Source: Actomonas sp051209155 (GTDB taxonomy: Bacteria; Verrucomicrobiota; Verrucomicrobiia; Opitutales; Opitutaceae). From it: DNA of 64,000 nucleotides. Each line of letters opens with the position of its first letter. Position 1 is the first letter of the stretch. The notes below the pieces were generated by a model, which saw only the letters and a list, made by a program, of their open reading frames with translations, was not told the origin of the DNA and searched no databases. Of the stretch, positions 53,958 through 62,178 are shown piece after piece. A program made the position numbers and the translations under genes. The stretch is taken from assembly GCA_051209155.1 (NCBI GenBank), contig JBPJGB010000005.1, one strand, 5' to 3'.

Positions 53958-56738
53958 ATGCGTAAACTTCTCCCCATCGGTATCGCCCTGGCGGCTGGTC
54001 TGGCGGGATTGGCGCTGAACACCCTGCGGCCGGTTCTCTTCACCAACATCGAGTGGGCACTCGGCGGCCTGTTTCCCCTGCTCGCGGCCGCACTCTTCGG
54101 GCGCTGGGTGGGGCTCGTCGCCGGGCTGACCGCCTTCGTTTTGACGTGGAACTACTGGCTGCATCCTTGGGGGATCACGACCTACGGCCTGGAGGCGTTT
54201 GTTGTGGGCCACCTGATGCAGCGGCGCGGACTGCGACTCTTCCGCGCCTCACTCCTGTTCTGGCTGCTTTGGGGCACCCCGGTCGCCGCGGTTTACTTCC
54301 TCAACAACTCCTACCTTGGCTTCCCCTCGAACTACTTCGCTTTGGTGAAGTATCCGCTCAACGGCCTCAGCATCGCGCTCGTCGCGCAGGCCATCGCCGA
54401 CCGTCGCTTCTTTCGACGTTTGCGCGAGAGCTTGGGCCAACCCACGCCGCTGCCCAATCTTCACAGCCTGCTCACCGCCCAGTTCTCCTCTCTGACGGCG
54501 CTCCCCATCCTCATCTTCAGCTTCCTGTTCTTCGGCGTCTTGGACGCAAAGGTCACCGAGCAGGCCGCGCAACGACTGAGCTCCAAAGCCGCCGCGATCG
54601 AGCGCGAGGTCACCCACATCCTGGACGTCGGCGCCAGCGAGTGGGAGCAGGAGTTCGTCCTCAACCAAACCAACCTGCCCACCGAGGCGCAGCTTCAAGC
54701 CTGGCTGCGCAAACGACCGAGCTGGACCGCCCTCACCTTCCAAAGCGCGAACCCCCGCAATCCGCTGGTCTCCGCGCGCATTCCCCACCCACCGGCCAAC
54801 GCCGCTCCCTTCACCACCACCCTGACTGATCGCGATGGCAATGAAGCCGCGACCGTGCACAGCCATCTGGACCTCGCGGAACTCATCCGCCGCATGCAAC
54901 TGCCGGAGGAGTTGCTGGACCACGACATGCTCATCCTCGACGCCGAGGGGCACCCCCTTTTGCTGCCCAGCACGATCGGCCCGGAGCTCGTGCCCGACAT
55001 CCTGCAGACCGTTTTCATCGACGAAGTTGGCATGGGCAAAACCGACTTTACCCACGACCGGTGGCGGCCGGAGACCCTGCGCGTCGAACGCTTCCGCTGC
55101 CATGCGCGCCCCATCACCGGCACCAACTGGACCCTCATTCTCGAAGACCCGCTCTGGCGCACCCAATCGGAATCGGTGAAGCTCTTTCTCCTCAGCCTCA
55201 TCCTCACCCTGCTTGCCGTTGCGTTGGTCAATCTGCTGAGCCGCTCCACGGCCACCGAGATCACCACCCCGCTCCGCCAACTCGCCCATCACACCGCGAC
55301 CCTCGGCCGCGGCGCCCCCTCCGCCGCCCCCGCGATTGACGCCCCCGTCGCCGTCGAGCTGGGCCAGATCCAGACCGATGTGGTCGCCGCCACCGAAAAA
55401 CTCAATCAGGCCAACCAACGCCTGGGAGACGCGATCAAGGATCGGGACCGTTCCCACGAGAAACTCGAATCGGTCCTCAAGCAGATGGAGCAAACCGTCC
55501 GCGAGCGCACCGCCGACCTCACCGAGGCACTCACCGCCGCGCGCGCCGCCGACCACGCCAAGGGCGAGTTCCTGGCCATGATGAGCCACGAACTCCGCAC
55601 CCCGCTCAACGTCATGCTCGGCTCGGTCGAGCTCCTGCTGAGCGGCGAATTCGGTCGCCTCTCCGAGCAACAGATCAAGTCGGTCGACGCCATCGACGCC
55701 AACGGTCGCCACCTGCTCTCGCTCATCCAGGACATTCTCGACTACTCCAAGGACGAATTCAATCAACTCGCCCTCCATCCCGAGAGCATCGATCCCCGGG
55801 AGGAATGCGAACAGGCGATCGCCTTGATCGCTCCCCGCGCCGGCGCCAAAAACCTCGCGGTGCGCACGTCGTTCCAGCACCAGGGCACCCTCATCTGGGC
55901 CGACCCCAAACGGCTTCGCCAGATGGTGATCAACCTGCTCTCCAACGCGGTCAAATTCACCCCCGAGGGCGGCACCGTGACACTGCAGGTGCGCCAACCC
56001 GCTCCGGGACACCTTCGTATCACCGTTTCCGATACAGGCATCGGCATCGCCCCCGAACACCTCGCCGACATCTTCCTACCCTTCCATCAGATTGATCGCA
56101 CCCTCTCGCGCCAGTTCGAAGGTTCCGGGCTCGGCCTCACCCTCGTTCGCCGCCTCGCCGAACTCCACCACGGGGAGGTCAGCGTCACCAGCGTGCCAAA
56201 CGAAGGCAGCCATTTCCACCTCGACCTGCCGGTCGCCCCCCGGGTGCCCGCCGGCAACACCACCCCGGCGCCAACGTCCGGGAGCGCAGACGAGCCCGCG
56301 CGCTCGGCGAAGTCCGGCGCCGGGCTCGATGAAACCAGCCCCGTCCGGGACGACGAGACCGTGCTCATCGTCGAGGACAACGCCACCAACGCCGAACTCA
56401 TCCGCAGCTACCTCCGCATCCTCGGCTTCAAAGGCGTCATCGCTCGCGACGGCGTTGAGGGCTTGGAACTGCTCTGCCAGATCTCTCCCATCCTCGTGCT
56501 GATGGATGTGCAAATGCCCCGAATGGACGGCATCGAAGCCACCAAAGCGATCCGTGGCCTGCCCGACCCCCGCCTCTCCACCGTGCCGATCATCATGGTC
56601 ACCGCCCTGGCGATGGAGTCCGACCGCCAGCGCGCCCTGCGGGCGGGCGCCGACGAATACCTTTGTAAGCCCTTTTCATTGACGGACTTTAGGGAAACCC
56701 TCCAGCGCTACCTCCAGCCCCGAAAACGGCCAAATTAA
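53958..56738 (+). CDS. Membrane hybrid histidine kinase with receiver domain
   Basis: A 926-residue sensor kinase. Residues 1-175 form about five closely spaced membrane helices (MASE-like), another helix lies near 178-195, a periplasmic region of about 215 residues follows and a last helix is near 413-433. A HAMP-like linker and coiled coil lead to HisKA with His544 in MMSHELRTPLN, an ATPase domain with NLLSNAVKFTPEGG, DTGIGI and GSGLGLTLV, a low-complexity linker (about 760-795), and a receiver domain (VLIVEDN, Asp850 in LMDVQMPRMDG, CKPF). It starts 207 bp after the preceding kinase gene, so it probably has its own promoter, but it lies between the two receiver-PAS kinases. The ligand is unknown. 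Confidence 0.9.
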   Translation: MRKLLPIGIALAAGLAGLALNTLRPVLFTNIEWALGGLFPLLAAALFGRWVGLVAGLTAFVLTWNYWLHPWGITTYGLEAFVVGHLMQRRGLRLFRASLLFWLLWGTPVAAVYFLNNSYLGFPSNYFALVKYPLNGLSIALVAQAIADRRFFRRLRESLGQPTPLPNLHSLLTAQFSSLTALPILIFSFLFFGVLDAKVTEQAAQRLSSKAAAIEREVTHILDVGASEWEQEFVLNQTNLPTEAQLQAWLRKRPSWTALTFQSANPRNPLVSARIPHPPANAAPFTTTLTDRDGNEAATVHSHLDLAELIRRMQLPEELLDHDMLILDAEGHPLLLPSTIGPELVPDILQTVFIDEVGMGKTDFTHDRWRPETLRVERFRCHARPITGTNWTLILEDPLWRTQSESVKLFLLSLILTLLAVALVNLLSRSTATEITTPLRQLAHHTATLGRGAPSAAPAIDAPVAVELGQIQTDVVAATEKLNQANQRLGDAIKDRDRSHEKLESVLKQMEQTVRERTADLTEALTAARAADHAKGEFLAMMSHELRTPLNVMLGSVELLLSGEFGRLSEQQIKSVDAIDANGRHLLSLIQDILDYSKDEFNQLALHPESIDPREECEQAIALIAPRAGAKNLAVRTSFQHQGTLIWADPKRLRQMVINLLSNAVKFTPEGGTVTLQVRQPAPGHLRITVSDTGIGIAPEHLADIFLPFHQIDRTLSRQFEGSGLGLTLVRRLAELHHGEVSVTSVPNEGSHFHLDLPVAPRVPAGNTTPAPTSGSADEPARSAKSGAGLDETSPVRDDETVLIVEDNATNAELIRSYLRILGFKGVIARDGVEGLELLCQISPILVLMDVQMPRMDGIEATKAIRGLPDPRLSTVPIIMVTALAMESDRQRALRAGADEYLCKPFSLTDFRETLQRYLQPRKRPN

Positions 56739-56850
56739 TTGATCCGCCTGCCCCGAGTTCCCACAGTGAGCTCCGACCGCGCGCCCCACTCCGTTTCCGC
56801 GCCCAAAACCCGTCCCGGCATTCGCCAATCCTCCTCCCACCTTTTCTCCG

Positions 56851-58329
56851 ATGTCCGACCACCCCGCGACCGTCCTCATCGTCGATGACACCGAGCGGTC
56901 GCGCGTGCTTCTCCATTCGCTGCTCAAACCCGAAGGCTACCATCTCGTCGAAGCCGTCGACGGCATCGAGGCGATCGAAAAGGCCCGGGAACACTCCCCC
57001 GACGTCATTCTGCTCGATGTCATGATGCCTGGCATGGACGGCTTCGAAACCTGCCGCCTCATCCGCGATATCGAAGGCCTGCGCGAAGTGCCGATCCTCT
57101 TTCTCACCGCGCTCGACGACCGCAAATCCCGCCTCGAAGGCCTGCAGGCCGGAGCCGACGATTTCATCACCAAACCCATCGATACGGCCGAGCTGCGCAT
57201 TCGCCTGCGCACCATCACCCGCATCAACCGCTTTCGCACCCTCTACGAAGAGCGCGCCCGGTTCGAGCAGGCGATCAACCACGCGCCCGACGGCGTCATC
57301 GTCACCGACCGCGAAGGCAACATCAACCTCATCAACCCCGCCGCGCGCGAACTGCTCTCCCCGGAAGCGCCGGTGAACGGCAAGTTCTGCGACCTGCTCG
57401 GGCAGGACGCCGCCGATCACCTGAGCGGGCAACTCAAGCAGGATGCGCCCGCCAGCCGTGCCTCCGTGGTCACCGAGCTGGTCTACGCCCGCCGCATCCC
57501 CAACCAGGTTGAAATCGCCGCCGCCCGCCTTCCCGGGGACGCCATCATCTTCAGTTTGCGCGACGTCACGGAGCGCAAATCGCTCGAGGCCCAGCTCATC
57601 AGCATGCAGCGATTGGAAGTGCTCGGCCAACTCGCCGGCGGCATCGCCCACGACCTCAACAACATCCTCACCGCCGTCATGGGCACCGCGTCACTCATGG
57701 AGCTCAACGCCCGGGAGTCCGACCGCAAGTCGCTCAGCACCATCCTCACCAGCAGCCGCCGCGGCGCCGAGATGCTGCGCCAACTGCTCGCCTTCTCGCG
57801 CGGCTCCGACACCGACATCCGCCAAGTCGATGTTGGCGAAATCGCCCGCGAAGTCGCCGACGTCGCCTCGGAAACCTTTCCCGCCACCATCGAAGTGCGC
57901 TTCCAGAAAAGCGACCAGGCGCCCCTGCCGACCATCGCCGCCAACGCCTCGCAGTTGCACCAGATCTTCATGAACCTCTGCGTGAACGCGCGGGACGCCA
58001 TGCCCACCGGCGGCCAACTCACGATCCGGCTCGATCGTCGCATCATCGATGCCCCGGAGAGCCTCACCGCCAGCGCCGAAAGCAAACCCGGCGACTACCT
58101 CATCGTCGCCGTCAGCGACACCGGCAGCGGCATTCCGCCGGAGGTGCGCACCCGCCTCTTCGAACCCTTCTTTACCACCAAACCGGCCGGACGCGGCACC
58201 GGCCTCGGCCTCCCCACGGTCGCCCGACTCGTGCACCTCCACCACGGTTTCCTGTCGCTCGACAGCACCGTCGGCCAGGGCACCACCTTCACCTGCCACT
58301 TCCCGGTCGACGCCCCGTCAGAAGCCTGA
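56851..58329 (+). CDS. Receiver-PAS-histidine kinase (second of two paralogues)
   Basis: A 492-residue soluble protein with receiver (VLIVDDT, Asp56 in LLDVMMPGMDG, Lys in ITKPI), PAS (about 130-240, NHAPDGVIVTDREGNI) and kinase domains (His267 in LAGGIAHDLNNIL; NLCVNARDAMP; DTGSGIP; GTGLGLP). Domain order and many residues match the gene at 52260, so the two are paralogues flanking the membrane hybrid kinase. Like its sister it lacks any output domain, so the final effector of the network must be elsewhere or act by phosphotransfer. It overlaps the convergent GrpB gene by 12 bp at their 3' ends. Confidence 0.9.
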   Translation: MSDHPATVLIVDDTERSRVLLHSLLKPEGYHLVEAVDGIEAIEKAREHSPDVILLDVMMPGMDGFETCRLIRDIEGLREVPILFLTALDDRKSRLEGLQAGADDFITKPIDTAELRIRLRTITRINRFRTLYEERARFEQAINHAPDGVIVTDREGNINLINPAARELLSPEAPVNGKFCDLLGQDAADHLSGQLKQDAPASRASVVTELVYARRIPNQVEIAAARLPGDAIIFSLRDVTERKSLEAQLISMQRLEVLGQLAGGIAHDLNNILTAVMGTASLMELNARESDRKSLSTILTSSRRGAEMLRQLLAFSRGSDTDIRQVDVGEIAREVADVASETFPATIEVRFQKSDQAPLPTIAANASQLHQIFMNLCVNARDAMPTGGQLTIRLDRRIIDAPESLTASAESKPGDYLIVAVSDTGSGIPPEVRTRLFEPFFTTKPAGRGTGLGLPTVARLVHLHHGFLSLDSTVGQGTTFTCHFPVDAPSEA

Positions 58330-58863
58330 CGACCGCGCACGATCACCTCCGCGCGCGGCCCCGTCAATGACCCGTGCCACGAAGGCGGTTTTCCCCTCCG
58401 TGTAGGCCTCCCGGTCGTGGGGAAACTTCGCCGCCAACCGGCGCTTCAGCACGGCGTATTCGCTCGCGAGCGTAGCATCGGCGCGGAGCCGGTCGCGAAA
58501 GGTGATCTGTGCTGACCACAACTCGCTGCCGACCGGCACCAGATGAAGATGGTGCGTTCGAAGCGATGGCCGCGGCTTGCAGAACCAATGCATCACCTCG
58601 GCGCGGAAAGGAGCGTAAAGGTAGTTCAGTTCACGAACCGCAAGAATGGCGTCGTGCGAAGCTTCGAGCGACTCGACCCCCGCCATGATGTCGATCACCG
58701 GTTTCGCCGCCAGTCCCGGCACCGCCGTGCTGCCGATATGCTCGATCGGCCCTGCAAGCCAAGGTCCGAGAACCCGCCCGAGCGCCTTTTGCTCAGCCCG
58801 GAAAAGGCGGGCCCACCCCACGTCATGGGGCACCACTTCAATCGCTGCATCGTCCTCCGCCAT
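58318..58863 (-). CDS. GrpB family protein (UPF0157)
   Basis: A 181-residue member of the GrpB/UPF0157 family, related to nucleotidyltransferases. The signature IEHIGSTAVPGLAAKPVIDIMAGV near residues 40-62 and HHLHLVPVGS near 125 are characteristic. The biochemical role is not established; members often occur in accessory regions and integron cassettes. It is the second of two tandem, diverged family members on the minus strand, 16 bp after the other. Its 3' end overlaps the convergent kinase gene by 12 bp, and no attC-like site follows it, so it is not itself a current cassette. Confidence 0.88.
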   Translation of the reverse strand: MAEDDAAIEVVPHDVGWARLFRAEQKALGRVLGPWLAGPIEHIGSTAVPGLAAKPVIDIMAGVESLEASHDAILAVRELNYLYAPFRAEVMHWFCKPRPSLRTHHLHLVPVGSELWSAQITFRDRLRADATLASEYAVLKRRLAAKFPHDREAYTEGKTAFVARVIDGAARGGDRARSSGF

Positions 58864-58879
58864 GGTAGTTACCTACGTT

Positions 58880-59428
58880 CTACCCCTCCCCCACCTCGTC
58901 AGCCCCAGTCGCGCGACCCGGCGCGGGTTCTGATGCTCGCCGGCCAATGGCGGGGCGCGACTGGAGGATGGCCGACAGATACCGATCTTTGGCTCTCCAG
59001 TAGGCGTCGGGGCCCAAAGGGGCGGACTCAGTTTTGATACGGTTGTATTCGGCCAAACGAACGGCGTTGGAACTGAAGTATTCGTGCAAGAACAGCATGA
59101 AATCGGATTCCGAGTCTCTTACCATTAGCTGCACTCCGAGAGGGAAAGGGTAAGCGTCATCGTCTCCAAAGCTGGCGAATGACTCTGTCCAATTCTCGGG
59201 CTGCTTGATCGCGAAATGGCGCCGCAACACTGAAACAGCAGAGGTGAAGTCCGCCTGCTCGACCCGCAGCAACACATCGACGTCCCCTTTTGTGAGTGCG
59301 CCGCAAATCGCAGTTGCGCCGACATGATGAAACTCCGCTTTCGGCAGCAGCGCCGCCAATCGAGCGGCGATCGCCGGGAGATTCGCCTCCACTACGGGTT
59401 TCAGATCTTTTGAGAGGATGAGATGCAT
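58880..59428 (-). CDS. GrpB-like nucleotidyltransferase-superfamily protein
   Basis: A 182-residue protein related to GrpB: FHHVGATAICGALTKGDVDVLLRV (about residues 33-56) parallels the GST...KPxxD motif of the family, with Gly-Ala-Thr in place of Gly-Ser-Thr, and LAEYNRIKT corresponds to the C-terminal conserved helix. It lies just upstream of a second GrpB gene in the same direction. The C-terminus is Arg/Pro/Gly-rich and unconserved. A truncated attC-like half-site lies 20-40 bp upstream of its start (59446-59465), placing the gene at the left boundary of the cassette array, possibly a cassette that lost its own site. Confidence 0.7.
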   Translation of the reverse strand: MHLILSKDLKPVVEANLPAIAARLAALLPKAEFHHVGATAICGALTKGDVDVLLRVEQADFTSAVSVLRRHFAIKQPENWTESFASFGDDDAYPFPLGVQLMVRDSESDFMLFLHEYFSSNAVRLAEYNRIKTESAPLGPDAYWRAKDRYLSAILQSRPAIGRRASEPAPGRATGADEVGEG

Positions 59429-59737
59429 GCTCGCCTGCTTGACCTAAGTTTCAGCTGAGACCGCGCAACAGCTCAATCCGGGACCTTGGGTGTGTCTGGG
59501 AAAGCCGAGGGAATGCGGGCCTGACCCACCAAAGCACCGATGGGAACGCCATTGGCATCCATCCACGCAGATCAGCGCGACCACGGTTCACCCGGGATCC
59601 GCACCAATGCACGCGTTACCACAACAACGAGGCCCCTGTCTCCTTGCCGCCTCCGGCGACCATACCCCAACCCTCAAACCGACGTCTCCACGCCTTGGAT
59701 ACGCATCCCCATTTTACGCTTGATCCAAAGCCGCCAT
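59429..59737. other. Left end of cassette array, gene-free
   Basis: About 310 bp without a convincing gene. It begins with an attC-like left half (taagtttcagctgagacc, 59446-59463) similar to the same half of complete sites but lacking its partner arm. The rest is GC-rich with no clear motif. It is best read as a degraded cassette between a truncated attC and the first intact attC at 59738. Confidence 0.4.
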
Positions 59738-59797
59738 ATCAACGTTGCAGCTGAGACAGGCCGACTTGTCGCCCTTGTCTCCGGCGATTGGTTCGCA
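59738..59797 (-). repeat. attC-like site 1
   Basis: Ends in AACG (59741) and GGTTCG (59790). Arms GAGACAGGCCGAC and GTCG(C)CC(T)TGTCTC pair around a TT loop with an extra T on one arm, the extrahelical-base pattern of attC sites. It lies just after the stop of the membrane-protein cassette gene (read on the minus strand). Confidence 0.85.
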
Positions 59798-59802
59798 CTT
59801 TT

Positions 59803-60312
59803 TCAGGCAATGGCATTCAAAACACCAAAGAATGCTGCGACCGCCAAGGTGACGCCCACCAACTTTCCGAGGCGCTTCAATCGCGAAGCTTCGACAACTT
59901 GGAAATACCGCTCAACTCCCTCACTGAAAAAATACCAACAAATCAGTGAATGAACGATGATTCGGCCGGCGAACTTGATGAAATGCGGTGCGGCCTCTGC
60001 CGAGGAAAGCCCCGCATTCTCGATCAGTCCGGGAAGCGTGATCAGTGCATTGGCGCTTCGGGCAACCGAGTAGGTGAGATAAAAGGCTCCTAACCACCAA
60101 CCCCATCTCTTGGCGGTCCACATTCCGTATCCCGCTCCGAGTCCAAGCAGAGCGAGGAACCCGACGGCGAGGTGGGCGACTACCGCGGACACGCCGACGG
60201 CTCCAAATCCTTCGGCAAGTCTCGAGGCGAACCCAAGCTGCATGATGAACATCGCAGCGCCTCCGAGAAAATAGAGAACAGCGAGTATGGATATGCCGAG
60301 TGGCCGTTTCAT
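59803..60312 (-). CDS. Cassette gene: four-helix membrane protein
   Basis: A 169-residue protein with about four membrane helices (ISILAVLYFLGGAAMFIMQL at 8-27; VVAHLAVGFLALLGLGAGYGMW near 44-65; a third near 72-92; a fourth near 147-166). It begins MKRPLGISILAVLYFLGG, a wording common to small unnamed membrane proteins; I cannot assign a family with certainty. Its start is 7 nt from attC site 2 and its stop is 6 nt from attC site 1, the tight packing of an integron cassette without its own promoter. Confidence 0.7.
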   Translation of the reverse strand: MKRPLGISILAVLYFLGGAAMFIMQLGFASRLAEGFGAVGVSAVVAHLAVGFLALLGLGAGYGMWTAKRWGWWLGAFYLTYSVARSANALITLPGLIENAGLSSAEAAPHFIKFAGRIIVHSLICWYFFSEGVERYFQVVEASRLKRLGKLVGVTLAVAAFFGVLNAIA

Positions 60313-60317
60313 ATCTT

Positions 60318-60387
60318 GCCAACGTTTGAGGTCAGACAGAAGGGACAGTGCAGCTGGCCCGAATTGCCTGCGCTGATTTTTTCGACT
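60318..60387 (-). repeat. attC-like site 2 (degenerate)
   Basis: The left half (AACGTTTGAGGTCAGACAG) matches the other sites, and the right half (CTGCGCTGATTTTTTCGA) matches CTGCACTGACTGGTTCGA with changes in the core, GGTT becoming TTTT. The centre has lost most pairing. Its position between two cassette genes supports it, but it may no longer recombine well. Confidence 0.5.
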
Positions 60388-60393
60388 CTTGTT

Positions 60394-60774
60394 TCATTGC
60401 TGCTGCAGACGCTCCCAAATTGCTTCGATGATCACCATGGACGCGCCGTCAGGATGCTCAACGCCAGTGTCCTTCAGTAACTCCTCATTTCCGCGCCAGA
60501 GGCCTGTGCTGTTTCGGATGCCCATGCCCCAACCCATATGGAACATGATCAGCTCATCACGGGGAGTCTCTCTGACCGTCTTCTTATCTTCCTCAGAAAG
60601 ACTCGCGATGATTCGAGTTGCTGCTTCATCAACCGAACGCGGCCAAGTCGCGGGATCGTCCGCAACGATGGGATTCTCGACGATCGGTGGTTTGCTCACC
60701 GACTCGACCTTCTTGTCACATCCGCTCACGAGCACGAGCAGCGAAAGAAAAAATCCAGTGGGTGCACTTTTCAT
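60394..60774 (-). CDS. Cassette gene: DUF6794-like lipoprotein
   Basis: A 126-residue protein with a lipoprotein signal (GFFLSLLVLVSGCDKK, Cys at about residue 18) and a DUF6794-like domain: TWPRSVDEAATRIIASLSEEDK, ELIMFHMGWGMGIRNSTGLW, then GNEELL and SMVIIEAIWERL. The domain function is unknown. The start is the ATG at 60772-60774, where the signal peptide begins, 11 nt from attC site 3. The stop is 6 nt before attC site 2. It is a typical small accessory cassette gene. Confidence 0.8.
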   Translation of the reverse strand: MKSAPTGFFLSLLVLVSGCDKKVESVSKPPIVENPIVADDPATWPRSVDEAATRIIASLSEEDKKTVRETPRDELIMFHMGWGMGIRNSTGLWRGNEELLKDTGVEHPDGASMVIIEAIWERLQQQ

Positions 60775-60784
60775 GTAACTACGT

Positions 60785-60898
60785 CGAACGCTAAAGCTAA
60801 GCCGCAACGACCAGCGAAGGAAATGTGCGGATCACTTGGAGGACAACGGAGCGGCCAACGGCGGCCCTGGCCGTCGTTGGCTCCGGCGGTTGGTTAGC
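60785..60898 (-). repeat. attC-like site 3 (long form)
   Basis: Ends in GAACGC (60786) and GGTTAGCC (60892). The arms AGCCGCAACGACCAG and CTGGCCGTCGTTGGCT pair with unpaired bases, and about 55 bp of less regular sequence form the variable terminal structure, as in the long attC sites of chromosomal integrons. The TTA in GGTTAG is the stop codon (TAA) of the adjoining gene. Confidence 0.8.
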
Positions 60899-61088
60899 CT
60901 CTAAATTCTGCGTCATACTGGTCTGCCTTCTTCTTCAGCTTACGGATCTCGGCCAAAGTAACCCCGGCGATCAATATCGTGAACATGAGGAAGGGGATGT
61001 TTAGGACCTCCTCAAACGTGCGGAGGAAACCGACCGCGATGTTCAACATGAGCACGAAGAACACTCCGAAAATGTAGTAGATGAGCAT
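60894..61088 (-). CDS. Cassette gene: small membrane protein
   Basis: A 64-residue protein with two hydrophobic helices (IYYIFGVFFVLMLNIAVGF at 3-21 and IPFLMFTILIAGVTLAEI near 31-48) and a charged tail KLKKKADQYDAEFRG. No family recognised. The stop codon TAA lies inside the core of attC site 3 (GGTTAG), and the start is 15 nt from attC site 4. Confidence 0.6.
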   Translation of the reverse strand: MLIYYIFGVFFVLMLNIAVGFLRTFEEVLNIPFLMFTILIAGVTLAEIRKLKKKADQYDAEFRG

Positions 61089-61102
61089 AGCGAATCCGGT
61101 CG

Positions 61103-61160
61103 GCTAACGTTTGAAGTCAGACAGGCCGACTTGTCGGCCTTGTCTGCACTGACTGGTTCG
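61103..61160 (-). repeat. attC-like site 4
   Basis: Ends in CTAACG (61105) and GGTTCG (61155). Arms AGACAGGCCGAC and GTCGGCCTTGTCT with loop TT; one extra T is extrahelical. It overlaps the last 14 codons of the adjoining gene. Confidence 0.9.
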
Positions 61161-61548
61161 ACTCTTTTCTTTCCGGTCGGTGGATGCCGAACTTGTAGGT
61201 AAGAAACTGTCTGAATTTCTCAACCGCCTCTTCTCTCCTGCACAGCTGATGATCGACGTCCGCGGAGCCTTCGATTCGGTGGTATTCGAACATCACTAAG
61301 TCTTCGGAGTATCGGGCATTCAGCAGGAGCATATTCCGCCCCCAAATGATCTCCGGCCGATCCGACACCACAAATCCGTAAAAACCTAAAGAGAGGAAAA
61401 CCTCGCCTAGGAGATCCTCTTCTTCGAGCCAGTCTACGATATCGATGATGGTGTTCATTCCGCGAACCACGACCCCGCCTACATCTGACCCGCACCACTC
61501 GCGGATTCGCTCAACGCTGGACAATGGGACGGTCGATCCGGGATTCAT
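61117..61548 (-). CDS. Cassette gene: hypothetical protein with attC-encoded tail
   Basis: A 143-residue soluble protein that I do not recognise. It has VRGMNTIIDIVDWLEEEDLLGEVF, then LGFYGFVVSDRPEIIWGRNMLLLNARYSEDLVMFEYHR in two strands; the pattern could be a small alpha/beta fold. The C-terminal residues QSVQTRPTSRPV are encoded by attC site 4 and are almost identical to the tail of the next gene (QPVQTRPTSRPV) for the same reason. The start is 3 nt from attC site 5. Confidence 0.6.
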   Translation of the reverse strand: MNPGSTVPLSSVERIREWCGSDVGGVVVRGMNTIIDIVDWLEEEDLLGEVFLSLGFYGFVVSDRPEIIWGRNMLLLNARYSEDLVMFEYHRIEGSADVDHQLCRREEAVEKFRQFLTYKFGIHRPERKESNQSVQTRPTSRPV

Positions 61549-61549
61549 G

Positions 61550-61608
61550 TCGAACGTTTGAGGTCAGACAGGCCGACTTGTCGGTCTTGTCTGAACCGGT
61601 TGGTTCGG
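61550..61608 (-). repeat. attC-like site 5
   Basis: Ends in GAACG (61552) and GGTTCG (61602). Arms AGACAGGCCGAC and GTCGGTCTTGTCT around TT, nearly the same as site 4. It overlaps the last codons of the acetyltransferase gene. Confidence 0.9.
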
Positions 61609-62094
61609 CTCTTTTTTCTCTCCGGATTGGAGGTGGAGCTTGAGCCCTTCATGAGAGGCGACAAATCCGAGTCGCTCGTAGAATCTAATCGCTTCAGGTC
61701 GATTCTTATCCGAGGTCAACTGCACCATGTGGCAACCTCGCAACTTGGATCGCTCTACAGCCCAAGAGATGAGTTCCCGGCCGATTCCACGTGATCGAAA
61801 TCTCCGGTCGATCCGCACGCCTTCAATCAACGCCCTCCAACTTCCACAGTAAGTGACAAATGGGATGAAAGTGATCTGAAGGGTGCCAACAACCGATCCG
61901 GCAGATTTCGCCACAACGAGCTCATTGTTCGGATCGCGATTGATGGCTTCGAATGCGGAATAGTAGCTTCCTGGAAGGGGCGCTACATCCAACTCTCGAA
62001 GGCTCCCGAGAGGATCATCCGAAAGTAGGCGCACGATATCCGGAATATCCTCGCGCGTTGCTTCATGAAATCGAAGGTCGCTACCCATTATCAA
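61564..62094 (-). CDS. Cassette gene: GNAT-family N-acetyltransferase
   Basis: A 176-residue acetyltransferase of the GNAT superfamily, which uses acetyl-CoA to acetylate amino groups of small molecules or proteins. LRFHEATREDIPDIVRLLSDD opens the fold, ELVVAKSAGSVVGTLQITF is the central beta hairpin, RIDRRFRSRGIGRELI is the CoA-binding motif A, and NRPEAIRFYERLGF is motif B. The substrate is unknown. GNAT genes are among the commonest integron cassettes. The final 14 residues (QPVQTRPTSRPV) come from attC site 5. The start is 14 nt from attC site 6; a second in-frame Met two residues in is possible. Confidence 0.9.
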   Translation of the reverse strand: MIMGSDLRFHEATREDIPDIVRLLSDDPLGSLRELDVAPLPGSYYSAFEAINRDPNNELVVAKSAGSVVGTLQITFIPFVTYCGSWRALIEGVRIDRRFRSRGIGRELISWAVERSKLRGCHMVQLTSDKNRPEAIRFYERLGFVASHEGLKLHLQSGEKKEPNQPVQTRPTSRPV

Positions 62095-62106
62095 GATGTG
62101 CTTTCG

Positions 62107-62178
62107 CCGAACGTTAGAGGTGAGCCGCGAGTCACAGCGCGGAGCGATGTGGCTCGTTGGCTCGACTGGTTGGTTCGA
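62107..62178 (-). repeat. attC-like site 6
   Basis: Ends in GAACG (62109) and GGTTCG (62172). Arms GAGCCGCGAGTCACA and TGTGGCTCGTTGGCTC pair with mismatches and an extra base, and the loop region is about 14 nt. It belongs to a second sequence family within the array. Confidence 0.8.
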
